Source: an uncultured Desulfurobacterium sp.
Lineage (GTDB): Bacteria; Aquificota; Aquificia; Desulfurobacteriales; Desulfurobacteriaceae
Direction: 5' to 3'
Length of the DNA stretch: 5,576 bases
NCBI GenBank assembly: GCA_913055135.1
Contig: CAJXJV010000098.1
Span: forward strand, 1 to 5,576
Positions within the stretch are counted from its first letter, which is position 1; every line of letters starts with the position of its first letter. Positions 1-5,576 of this stretch are shown here, piece by piece. The notes beneath the pieces are model-generated. The model saw only the letters and a list, made by a program, of their open reading frames with translations, did not search any database and was not told the DNA's origin. The translations under genes were made by a program, and so were the position numbers.

Positions 1-566
1 ACTTCGTAGTCCGGAGAAAGCAAAGCATTTTTCCTTTCAGCGGGAGGAATGGAAATGTCTCCGTTTAAAAAGGAAACCGCTTCTTTTAGGTTTTTAACGG
101 GAAAAACTTTTACTCCCTTAACGAGAACCGCTTCTTCTGAACTTCCTTCGGGAATTATGACTCCTTCAAAGTTTTCTTCTTTTGCAAGAATCACTCCGGG
201 CAGTATCCCTCTGACCCTGTTTACCTCTCCCTTTAGCCCCAGCTCTCCGGCAATTAAAAACCTGCGGAGTGCATCTTCCTTAACAATTCCTTGAGAAGCG
301 AGGATGGACAACGCTATCGGCAGGTCAAACAAACTTCCTTCTTTTTTGAGGTCTGCCGGAGCGAGGTTTACCACTATTTTCCTTGAGGGATACGGAAAAC
401 CGGAATTTACTATTGCAGAGCGAACTCTTTCTTTGCTTTCTTTTACTGCAGAATCCGGCAGACCTACAATTACCGTTCCGGGAAGACCTCTTGACGAATC
501 AACTTCAACTATTACTCTGACTGCAGAAACACCTACTACTGCAAAACTGAAACTCCTTGATACCAA
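1..566 (-). CDS. comM: ComM/YifB family Mg-chelatase-like AAA+ ATPase, N-terminal part (3' end outside window)
   Basis: This is the first 188 codons of a YifB/ComM protein. ComM is a hexameric AAA+ helicase that in naturally competent bacteria promotes branch migration during DNA integration; the family is also widespread in bacteria with no known competence. The visible part is the N-terminal ChlI-like domain: GLPG (residues 27-30), VGLPDSAVKESKERVRSA (34-51) and NLAPADLKKEGSLFDLPIAL (67-86), all family hallmarks. The fragment ends at SPDYEV, just before the ATPase domain with its Walker motifs would begin; a full protein is usually about 500 aa. Translation starts at TTG (566-564). This is the first possible start after an in-frame TAG (572-570), it follows AGAGG at 573-577 with 6-base spacing, and it gives the expected family N-terminus. 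It lies 3 bases after the stop of the small exported-protein gene, so the two are probably translated from one message. The family call is firm; a role in competence here is inference. Confidence 0.93.
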   Translation of the reverse strand, partial: MVSRSFSFAVVGVSAVRVIVEVDSSRGLPGTVIVGLPDSAVKESKERVRSAIVNSGFPYPSRKIVVNLAPADLKKEGSLFDLPIALSILASQGIVKEDALRRFLIAGELGLKGEVNRVRGILPGVILAKEENFEGVIIPEGSSEEAVLVKGVKVFPVKNLKEAVSFLNGDISIPPAERKNALLSPDYE

Positions 567-569
567 TAA

Positions 570-881
570 CTACCTCTTTTCCACGACGCTATTTGAAACC
601 TTACCCGCTTCAATAACTTCAAGCCGAAGGGGTGGAGACGGCTTGAGAATTATGTAAACGATATCCCTGAATCTTGAGGGAAACTTCTTTTTGGGAAGTG
701 CGATGCAATTTTCTTCTTGTTTTTTGCATCTTCCTCTGTAAACCTTTAGTTCCGGGGACACAAAGAGAACCACATAACTTGAATCCGGCAGTTTAACAAA
801 GGGCTTAAAAAAACCTTTGGACCTTATCCATCCGGTTTCTGCGGAAAAACCAACCGAAGTTAAAAGTAAAAAAACAAACAT
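570..881 (-). CDS. Small predicted exported protein of unknown function
   Basis: I do not recognise this 103-residue protein. It opens with a short hydrophobic stretch (residues 2-12, FVFLLLTSVGF) followed by small residues (S13, A14). This looks like a signal peptide with cleavage near residue 13 or 14, although it lacks the usual positive charge after Met1. The mature part is basic and contains two cysteines, C52 and C59, six residues apart, which could form a disulfide outside the cytoplasm. Residues 72-90 hold a hydrophobic strand and a PSPP turn. The ATG at 881-879 is only 11 bases from the CCA end of tRNA-Pro and has no clear Shine-Dalgarno sequence (ACGG at best), so translation may be leaderless-like after tRNA 3' processing. 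The ORF fills the gap between the tRNA and comM exactly, ending 3 bases before the comM start, which argues that it is real. Function unknown; existence moderately likely. Confidence 0.65.
   Translation of the reverse strand: MFVFLLLTSVGFSAETGWIRSKGFFKPFVKLPDSSYVVLFVSPELKVYRGRCKKQEENCIALPKKKFPSRFRDIVYIILKPSPPLRLEVIEAGKVSNSVVEKR
573..577 (-). promoter_or_regulatory. Ribosome binding site for comM TTG start
   Basis: AGAGG on the minus strand sits 6 bases before the TTG at 566-564 and inside the last codons of the upstream small gene. It supports the non-ATG start, which has no in-frame competitor between the TAG at 572-570 and itself. Confidence 0.7.
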
Positions 882-892
882 TAAAACCGTAA

Positions 893-969
893 TGGTCGGG
901 GCGACCCGATTTGAACGGGCGACCTCTGGCCCCCCATGCCAGCGCGCTACCAGGCTACGCCACGCCCCG
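893..969 (-). tRNA. tRNA-Pro (anticodon GGG), CCA encoded
   Basis: A full 77-base cloverleaf can be drawn. The acceptor stem CGGGGCG pairs with CGCCCCG and is followed by discriminator A and an encoded CCA. The D stem is GCGT/GCGC with loop AGCCTGGTA. The anticodon stem CTGGC/GCCAG closes the loop ATGGGGG, giving anticodon GGG (reads CCC and CCU). The variable loop is AGGTC and the T arm is GCCCG TTCAAAT CGGGT. Every stem closes, with only G-T wobbles. The stems are very GC-rich (about 73% G+C over the gene), as expected in a thermophile. It is first in a minus-strand unit ahead of the small exported protein and comM. Confidence 0.97.
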
Positions 970-979
970 ACGTAAGGAA

Positions 980-1007
980 AATATAAGAATTAAAACCTTG
1001 ATTTCAA
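980..1007 (-). promoter_or_regulatory. Candidate sigma-70 type promoter for tRNA-Pro unit
   Basis: On the minus strand a -35 box TTGAAA (1007-1002) and a -10 box TATATT (985-980) are separated by 16 bases. The -10 ends 10 bases before the tRNA 5' end, leaving only a few bases of leader. The match and position are good for a tRNA promoter, but the AT-rich context makes chance matches easy. Confidence 0.5.
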
Positions 1008-1015
1008 GCTTTAAT
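989..1015 (-). terminator. Imperfect hairpin after pycB, possible terminator
   Basis: Immediately after the pycB stop, CTTGA and TCAAG pair around a very short AA loop (or CTTG/CAAG around a four-base loop). An outer ATTAAA/TTTTAAT stem extends it after one G-G mismatch and one bulged T. The following bases (TCTTATATTTT) are T-rich but not a clean T run. It could end the pgpA-pycA-pycB transcript, but it is AT-rich and weak for a thermophile, and it overlaps the tRNA promoter candidate. Confidence 0.3.
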
Positions 1016-1016
1016 C

Positions 1017-2867
1017 CTATTCAATTGTCATTATTGCTTCATCTGGGTTAACGTTGTCACCAGGTTTAACGTAGATTGCTTTAACAGTTCCACTAATTGG
1101 AGCATGGAGTTCGTTTTGCATTTTCATAGCTTCAACTATAGCTACAATATCGCCTTCCTTAACTTCATCTCCTTCTTTAACCTTAATTTCGACAACTTTT
1201 GCAGGCATTGGGGAAGTTACGTCACCTTCTTTGGTTGCTCTTGGACGCTTTGAGGAGCTGGCAAGTTCTCCTTTAATTTCTACTTCTTCCCCGGTTGGAA
1301 CAACTTCAACTAAAGGTTCAACTACAACTTCCTCAAGCCTTCCATCTATCTTGATAAAGTAAGGTTTCTTTCCTTCTTTCTTATGACCTACACCGGCAAT
1401 TTTGACGTGGTAGCTTTCACCATGAACGTTGATAATAAACTCTGTTGGAGCAAGAGGTTGTGGACACTTCTTTTCCTCTTCCATTTCATTTGCAAGGTCT
1501 TCTTCAGAAATAGCAGGAATTTCTCCTTTTTCGACCTTTTCTCTCCACTCAAAGAATTCCTTTGCAACCTGTGGGAAAAGACAGTAAGAGAGAACATCTT
1601 CCTCACTTCTTGCAAGGTCTTTTATCTCTTCTCTGCATTTGTCCAGTTCTGGCTGGAGAAGGTCTGCTGGTCGGCAGGTGATTGGTTCTTCGTCTCCAAG
1701 GACTTTTTTGATTATTTCTTCCTTGATTGGAGCTGGTGGTCTTCCGTAAAGCCCCTTGACGTAGTTCTTTGTTTCCTGAGTAATCATCTTGTACCTTTCA
1801 CCAGCTAAGACGTTGAGGACAGCCTGAGTTCCAACTATCTGACTAGTAGGAGTAACAAGTGGTGGGTAACCCAAATCTTCCCTTACTCTAGGGACCTCCT
1901 CAAGGACTGCCTCAAGTTTATCAAGAGCTCCCTGTTCCTTTAGCTGGTTTATCAGGTTTGAAATCATTCCGCCGGGTATCTGGTGTTCAAGAACAGCAGC
2001 ATCAACGCCTTTAAAGTCTATATCGTACTTTTTGTATTTCTTTCTGACTTCTTTAAAGTGGTTAGCCATTTTTCTGAGTGCTTCCCTATCAAGATCTACA
2101 TTAAATCCAAACTCTGAAAAGGTATAAGCCATCGTTTCAGTAGCAGGGTGGGATGTATCTGAAGCCATTGGTGATATTGCAACGTCAAAGATATCTGCTC
2201 CAGCTTCAGCAGCTTTCAGCTGTGCCATCTCAGCGAGGCCACTTGTGCAGTGGGTGTGTATATGAACAGGGAGTCCTACCTCTTCTTTTAAAGCCTTTAC
2301 AAGGGAGTAAGCTCTTTCTGGAGAAAGAAGACCGGCCATATCCTTAATTGTGATTATGTCTGCTCCCATCTCCTTAAACTGGAGGGCAAGCTCAATATAG
2401 AGGTCTTCAGTGTGAACAGGGCTAATTGTGTAGGAGATAGCTCCTTCAACAATCTTACCCATCTCCTTTGCAGTTTCAATTGCTACCTCAACGTTCCTCA
2501 GGTCGTTGAGAGCGTCAAATATTCTAAAGACGTCGATTCCATTTTCGGCAGCTTTTCTGACAAAAGCTCTAACTACATCATCAGGATAGTGTCTGTACCC
2601 TACGAGGTTTTGACCTCTCAGAAGCATCTGTAGTCTTGAGTTGGGCATGAGCTTTCTAAGAGTTCTTAACCTTTCCCAGGGGTCTTCTCTTAAAAATCTG
2701 AGGCACGTATCAAAGGTAGCTCCTCCCCACATTTCGACTGACCAGAAACCTGCTTTGTCAATTATCGGAGCTATATCAATCATGTCCCTTGTTTTCATAC
2801 GGGTAGCAAACAGAGACTGGTGAGCGTCCCTCAGCGTTACATCTGTAAACAGAATCTTCTTAGCCAT
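1017..2867 (-). CDS. pycB: Pyruvate carboxylase subunit B (carboxyltransferase plus biotin carrier; OadA-like)
   Basis: This 616-residue protein transfers the carboxyl group from carboxybiotin to an oxo-acid, most likely pyruvate to give oxaloacetate, in the cytoplasm. Residues about 5-265 form the HMG-lyase-type TIM barrel: TLRDAHQSL (11-19, with R13, D14, Q17), MLLRGQNLVGY (81-91), the probable carbamylated lysine K175 in TIKD, and metal ligands H204 and H206 in HIHTH. T339 in VTPTSQIVG aligns with the catalytic threonine of pyruvate carboxylases. A conserved PYC/OADA region runs to about 450, then a beta-rich tether module (474-525). A C-terminal biotinyl domain (about 550-616) has EAMKM with biotin-accepting K582. 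The length fits two-subunit PycB and OadA. The start has GGAGG (2876-2880) 8 bases upstream; an ATG 8 bases earlier is out of frame. The adjacent biotin carboxylase gene, and no oadB or oadG nearby, favour a carboxylase over a sodium-pumping decarboxylase. 2-oxoglutarate carboxylase (CfiA-type) is a less likely alternative. Confidence 0.92.
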   Translation of the reverse strand: MAKKILFTDVTLRDAHQSLFATRMKTRDMIDIAPIIDKAGFWSVEMWGGATFDTCLRFLREDPWERLRTLRKLMPNSRLQMLLRGQNLVGYRHYPDDVVRAFVRKAAENGIDVFRIFDALNDLRNVEVAIETAKEMGKIVEGAISYTISPVHTEDLYIELALQFKEMGADIITIKDMAGLLSPERAYSLVKALKEEVGLPVHIHTHCTSGLAEMAQLKAAEAGADIFDVAISPMASDTSHPATETMAYTFSEFGFNVDLDREALRKMANHFKEVRKKYKKYDIDFKGVDAAVLEHQIPGGMISNLINQLKEQGALDKLEAVLEEVPRVREDLGYPPLVTPTSQIVGTQAVLNVLAGERYKMITQETKNYVKGLYGRPPAPIKEEIIKKVLGDEEPITCRPADLLQPELDKCREEIKDLARSEEDVLSYCLFPQVAKEFFEWREKVEKGEIPAISEEDLANEMEEEKKCPQPLAPTEFIINVHGESYHVKIAGVGHKKEGKKPYFIKIDGRLEEVVVEPLVEVVPTGEEVEIKGELASSSKRPRATKEGDVTSPMPAKVVEIKVKEGDEVKEGDIVAIVEAMKMQNELHAPISGTVKAIYVKPGDNVNPDEAIMTIE

Positions 2868-2889
2868 CTTTCATGCCTCCGTAGTTCTC

Positions 2890-4308
2890 TTACAATCCAT
2901 GGTGAACTGCAATTGCAGCGGACAGTGCCAGTGCCAGAACCTCTGGATCTGGCTCTTTTATAAATGTGAACTCCTTTATCTTTCTGTCTATGAATGAAGT
3001 GTCAAATTGTCCTTTAACAAACTCAGGGTCGGTGAGAATCTTTTTAAAGAATGGGATGGTTGTTGGAACACCACGGATGACAAACTCATTTAGAGCTCTT
3101 CTTGAGCGCCTTATCACTTCATCCCAGGTTCTTCCCCAGACTATGAGCTTTCCAACCATGGAATCGTAATAAGGGGGGATTTTGTAACCTTTGTAAACAA
3201 CACCATCCATTCTTACACCGATTCCACCGGGGGAGTAGTAGGCAGTAATTGTTCCCGGAACCGGAACAAAGTCCCTGGTAGGGTCTTCAGCGTTTATTCT
3301 GAACTGCATGGCAAAGCCGTGCATCTGGATGTTCTTTTGTGAAAAGGAGAGTCCCATACCGGCAGCAATTCTTATCTGTTCCTGAACAATATCTATTCCT
3401 GTAACTTCTTCTGTTATTGTGTGTTCGACCTGAAGTCTTGGGTTTACTTCCATAAAGTAGAAGTTTCCGTGTTTATCCATTAAGAATTCCCAGGTACCGA
3501 CTCCGTAGTAGCCGATTGCTTTTGCAGCTTCTACACAGATCTTTCCGAGCCTTTCTCTTTGTCTTCGTGTTAGAACTGGAGAAGGAGCAATTTCGAGGAC
3601 TTTCTGGTGTCTTCTCTGAAGGGAACAGTCCCTTTCTCCGAGGTGTACAACGTTTCCATGTTTGTCTGCAACTATCTGAATTTCTATGTGTCTTGGGTTT
3701 TCTATGTACTTCTCAATAAAGACCTCTCCCTTACCAAAAGCAGCTTCAGCTTCATTAACAGCAATCTTGAACTGAGTTTCAAGTTCTTTTTCATTCCTTG
3801 CAATCCTTAACCCTCTTCCACCTCCACCGTGGGCAGCTTTTATCATTACGGGATAGCCTATTTTCTTAGCTATTTCCTTAGCCTCAGAAAGATCTACTAT
3901 TGGCTCATCGCTTCCTTCTGCAACAGGAACACCGAGCTCTTTCATAAGTTTTTTGGCTTCAATCTTGTTGCCGAACATTTTGAGGTGTTTGACATCCGGT
4001 CCAATAAACTCTATGCCATGACGTCTTGCATACTCTGCAAAATCTGCTCTTTCAGAAAGGAATCCATATCCGGGGTGAATTGCATCAGCCCCAGCTCTTT
4101 TAGCAATGTCAACAATCTTGTAGTAGTTGAGATAGGCTTTTATTGGATCACCATGGATGAGATATGCTTCATCTGCTTTTTTAACATGGAGTGAGTTAAC
4201 GTCGGCTTCAGAGTATATGGCAACTGTTTGTATTCCAAGTTCTTTGCAGGCTCTAATAACTCTTGTTGCTACTTCACTTCTGTTTGCAATCAAAACTTTT
4301 TTAAACAT
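2890..4308 (-). CDS. pycA: Pyruvate carboxylase subunit A (biotin carboxylase)
   Basis: This 472-residue protein carboxylates the biotin carried by PycB, using ATP and bicarbonate. Domains in order: N-terminal biotin carboxylase fold (KVLIANRSE, residues 4-12; HPGYGFLSE, 78-86), ATP-grasp domain with glycine-rich loop HGGGGRG (160-166), and C-terminal domain (from about 330, RINAEDP). Counterparts of the E. coli AccC active-site residues are all present: K115, K157, E199, H207, K236, E274, E287, N289, R291, E295, R337. The motif VNPRLQVEHTITEEVTG resembles pyruvate carboxylases rather than the MNTRIQVEHPVTEMITG form of AccC and 2-oxoglutarate carboxylase, favouring pyruvate. I start at ATG 4308-4306, which overlaps the pgpA stop (TGATG) and has GGAGG (4318-4322) 9 bases upstream. 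The preceding in-frame TTG (4311-4309) would add one residue. It is followed after 22 bases by pycB. The family call is firm; the substrate depends on PycB. Confidence 0.94.
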   Translation of the reverse strand: MFKKVLIANRSEVATRVIRACKELGIQTVAIYSEADVNSLHVKKADEAYLIHGDPIKAYLNYYKIVDIAKRAGADAIHPGYGFLSERADFAEYARRHGIEFIGPDVKHLKMFGNKIEAKKLMKELGVPVAEGSDEPIVDLSEAKEIAKKIGYPVMIKAAHGGGGRGLRIARNEKELETQFKIAVNEAEAAFGKGEVFIEKYIENPRHIEIQIVADKHGNVVHLGERDCSLQRRHQKVLEIAPSPVLTRRQRERLGKICVEAAKAIGYYGVGTWEFLMDKHGNFYFMEVNPRLQVEHTITEEVTGIDIVQEQIRIAAGMGLSFSQKNIQMHGFAMQFRINAEDPTRDFVPVPGTITAYYSPGGIGVRMDGVVYKGYKIPPYYDSMVGKLIVWGRTWDEVIRRSRRALNEFVIRGVPTTIPFFKKILTDPEFVKGQFDTSFIDRKIKEFTFIKEPDPEVLALALSAAIAVHHGL

Positions 4309-4754
4309 CAAAGCAATCCTCCAATAAGCCTTAAAATCACATTTGCTATGATTCCGGCCACTGCATCATCAATGGTTATTCCCCAGCCGCCGGGGAATTT
4401 CTCAAAGAACTCTATTGGTGGAGGCTTCATTATATCAATAATTCGAAACAGGATTAGTCCAAGGAATGCTGTTTTGATATCTGCATGAAGTCCTAAAAGA
4501 GTCAATTCCATGCCCAGAATCTCATCTATTACAACACAGTCGGGATCTTTGTTCCCAAGCTGTCTGGATACGTAATCGGCAGAAATTACACTTAAAGCGA
4601 ATGTTATGAAGATGATAAGTAGTTGAAACTTTAAACTTTTTGGCCAGAAGAAGTAGAGTAGAATGGCTCCTAAGATGGAGCCCCATGTTCCAGGCATTTT
4701 AGGAAGTTTTCCACTGTAAAAACCTGTTGCTATGAATTCCATTAATTTGTTCAT
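4308..4754 (-). CDS. pgpA: Phosphatidylglycerophosphatase A
   Basis: This 148-residue membrane protein should remove the phosphate from phosphatidylglycerol phosphate to give phosphatidylglycerol, the last step in making this phospholipid. Family motifs are clear: GFYSGKLPKMPGTWGS (11-26), the acidic DPDCVVIDEILGM (70-82, with D77 and E78), FRIIDIMKPPPI (103-114) and GGWGITIDDAVAGI (122-135, with D129 and D130). Hydrophobic segments near residues 25-37, 43-60, 95-108 and 131-148 suggest several membrane spans, and the length is typical of the family. The ATG at 4754-4752 has GAGGT (4762-4766) 7 bases upstream; an internal ATG at residue 5 has no such site. The stop overlaps the pycA start by one base, so it is the first gene of a pgpA-pycA-pycB operon. 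Its tie to carboxylase genes is unexplained and may be only shared transcription. Confidence 0.93.
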   Translation of the reverse strand: MNKLMEFIATGFYSGKLPKMPGTWGSILGAILLYFFWPKSLKFQLLIIFITFALSVISADYVSRQLGNKDPDCVVIDEILGMELTLLGLHADIKTAFLGLILFRIIDIMKPPPIEFFEKFPGGWGITIDDAVAGIIANVILRLIGGLL

Positions 4755-4758
4755 GGGC

Positions 4759-4788
4759 TTTACCTCAAAAGATTTTAAAGGTTATTAT
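4759..4788 (+). promoter_or_regulatory. Weak candidate promoter for folC
   Basis: On the plus strand a weak -35 TTTACC (4759-4764) and a -10 TATTAT (4783-4788) lie 18 bases apart, placing a start site near 4795 and a leader of about 40 bases before the folC TTG. The -10 overlaps the pgpA -10 on the opposite strand. Both boxes are imperfect, so this is tentative. Confidence 0.3.
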
Positions 4789-4813
4789 ATCCTGATATCT
4801 ATTTGCCAGTGAA
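4784..4813 (-). promoter_or_regulatory. Candidate promoter for pgpA-pycA-pycB
   Basis: The minus strand carries a perfect -10 TATAAT (4789-4784) preceded, after 18 bases, by a partial -35 TTCACT (4813-4808). Transcription would begin about 20-25 bases before the pgpA start codon. The -10 is strong and the -35 weak. Confidence 0.55.
4787..4798. repeat. Small inverted repeat in the pgpA-folC gap
   Basis: ATATC and GATAT form a perfect five-base inverted repeat around CT. It overlaps the end of both -10 candidates, where a regulator could affect both directions. It is short and AT-rich, so it may be chance. Confidence 0.2.
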
Positions 4814-4824
4814 AGAATCAGTGC

Positions 4825-4829
4825 AGGAG
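4825..4829 (+). promoter_or_regulatory. Ribosome binding site for folC TTG start
   Basis: AGGAG lies 6 bases before the TTG at 4836-4838. The other in-frame candidates (TTG 4803, GTG 4809, GTG 4821) have no comparable site, so this sequence decides the start. Confidence 0.65.
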
Positions 4830-4835
4830 AAAAAG

Positions 4836-5576
4836 TTGACTCAATTCGAGCTTTATTTTGAAAATAAAGAGTTTGTCTGGAAGATAGGACTTGAAAGAAT
4901 TAAAAGGGCAGTGGGAGAAGCAGGGTTTAAAAGCTTTCCCTCAATTATTGTTGCTGGAACCAATGGAAAAGGTTCAACATCCCACATGATTGCTGAAATT
5001 TTGAAACAGAATGGACTAAAGGTCGGACTTTTTACCTCTCCTCATCTCTTCAGGTTTAACGAGCGTTTCAAAGTTGATATGAAAGAGATTGAAACTGAAG
5101 TTCTGGATAGCTGTTTTGAGGAGATTCTACAGTTCGTGGAAAAGCACCAGCTTACCTACTTTGAAGGGGCCTTTTTGCTTTCGTTAAAAGTCTTTTCTGA
5201 GCTAAAAGTTGATGCTGCTGTTTTTGAGGTTGGTCTTGGAGGAAGATTAGATGCCACAAATGCCGTTCCCCACGATTTAGCGGTTATTACCCATGTAGAT
5301 TTTGACCACAGAGATTACTTGGGAAATACCTTAGAGGAAATTGCAAGAGAAAAGGTTGCTGTTATAAAGGATGAAATTCCTGCTGTTATCTCTGAAAACC
5401 CTCCTGTTGTTGAAAAACTTGCAAGTGAAAGGACGAAGGAGCTCTACGTTTATGGAAAGGATTTTAAGGCTGATAATGTGGAACTCTTACTTGATGGAAC
5501 AGAGCTTGATTATGAAGGTAGGAGAGTAAAAACTACCTTGTTGGGGAAACATCAGGCGATTAATGCGGTAACGGCT
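4836..5576 (+). CDS. folC: Bifunctional folylpolyglutamate synthase/dihydrofolate synthase, N-terminal part (3' end outside window)
   Basis: The first 247 codons of a FolC-type Mur-ligase-like enzyme are present; the full protein is usually about 420 aa. FolC adds glutamate to dihydropteroate (making dihydrofolate) and to folates, using ATP, in the cytoplasm. Motifs in order: LGLERI-like start (GLERI, 18-22), P-loop GTNGKGST (41-48), TSPHL (67-71) with FNER, TYFEG (107-111), EVGLGGRLDATN (131-142), DH (157-158), and YLGNTLEEIAREK (161-173) with the lysine that is carbamylated in relatives at K173. Start: TTG 4836 with AGGAG 6 bases upstream gives a family-like N-terminus; GTG 4821 or 4809 would add 5 or 9 residues. 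Two usually conserved spots differ: HVDFDH replaces the common SIGLDH, and EKVAVIK replaces EKAGIIK. It is divergent from pgpA. The family call is firm; whether both activities are present cannot be judged from this part. Confidence 0.93.
   Translation, partial: MTQFELYFENKEFVWKIGLERIKRAVGEAGFKSFPSIIVAGTNGKGSTSHMIAEILKQNGLKVGLFTSPHLFRFNERFKVDMKEIETEVLDSCFEEILQFVEKHQLTYFEGAFLLSLKVFSELKVDAAVFEVGLGGRLDATNAVPHDLAVITHVDFDHRDYLGNTLEEIAREKVAVIKDEIPAVISENPPVVEKLASERTKELYVYGKDFKADNVELLLDGTELDYEGRRVKTTLLGKHQAINAVTA

Noticed and set aside
49..657. Two plus-strand open frames (81 and 117 codons)
   Set aside because: They lie opposite comM and the small exported-protein gene; the minus strand gives clear ComM motifs there and the plus-strand translations look like low-complexity Ser/Thr/Pro shadow.
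1383..1808. Plus-strand open frame of 141 codons within pycB, and a minus-strand 75-codon frame at 1388-1615
   Set aside because: Both are inside the well-supported pycB gene in other frames, with Phe/Trp/Ser-rich or Lys-rich translations typical of shadows.
1017..2867. Sodium-pumping oxaloacetate decarboxylase alpha subunit as the primary call
   Set aside because: The gene directly follows a biotin carboxylase, and no membrane beta or gamma subunit is present in the window; the linker before the biotinyl domain is also not the long Pro/Ala-rich type.
2872..2874. Alternative ATG for pycB just after GGAGG
   Set aside because: It is out of frame with pycB and only one base from the ribosome binding site; the in-frame ATG at 2867 has normal spacing.
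4276..4278. Serine in place of glycine in the ANRGE motif of PycA (ANRSE) as a possible active-site defect
   Set aside because: Some pyruvate carboxylases, for example the Rhizobium etli enzyme as I recall it, have ANRSE, so it is a family variant and agrees with the pyruvate carboxylase call.
2153..4488. Several plus-strand frames of 60-121 codons opposite pycB, pycA and pgpA
   Set aside because: All are antisense to genes with strong family motifs, lack convincing ribosome binding sites and show no recognisable protein features.

Overview
The window looks like ordinary chromosome from a thermophilic bacterium. The proteins are rich in Lys and Glu, protein-coding DNA is moderate in G+C, and the single tRNA is much more GC-rich (about 73% by hand count). 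Two-subunit pyruvate carboxylase genes and AT-rich promoters would fit Aquificota, perhaps Desulfurobacteriaceae, but that placement is inference from style and I cannot confirm it. No mobile element, CRISPR array, phage gene or long repeat is visible.

Layout: all genes up to about position 4754 are on the minus strand, and one gene at the right edge is on the plus strand. From right to left on the minus strand, a strong-looking promoter (about 4784-4813) leads into pgpA (phosphatidylglycerophosphatase A), pycA (biotin carboxylase subunit) and pycB (carboxyltransferase plus biotin carrier subunit). pgpA and pycA overlap by one base (TGATG) and pycA and pycB are 22 bases apart, so the three read as one operon. 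PycA and PycB together should make a complete biotin carboxylase, most likely pyruvate to oxaloacetate. That reaction supplies the citric acid cycle, whichever way it runs. Why a membrane phospholipid enzyme leads this operon is not clear from the sequence.

A 47-base AT-rich gap (970-1016) separates pycB from a second minus-strand group. It contains both an imperfect hairpin (possible terminator) and a candidate promoter. The second group is tRNA-Pro(GGG), a small predicted exported protein of unknown function (103 aa), and the 5' part of comM/yifB (Mg-chelatase-like AAA+ ATPase). The comM start is a TTG that no simple ATG-initiated ORF search would show; its N-terminal 188 codons lie in the window and the gene runs off the left edge.

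On the right, folC (folylpolyglutamate/dihydrofolate synthase) is divergent from pgpA. It starts at a TTG with a good ribosome binding site and runs off the right edge after 247 codons. The pgpA and folC promoters share the same 80-base gap, with overlapping -10 candidates.

I found no convincing new biological system. The points most worth a second look are the small exported protein placed 11 bases after a tRNA, the substrate identity of the two-subunit carboxylase, and the pgpA-pyc operon arrangement.
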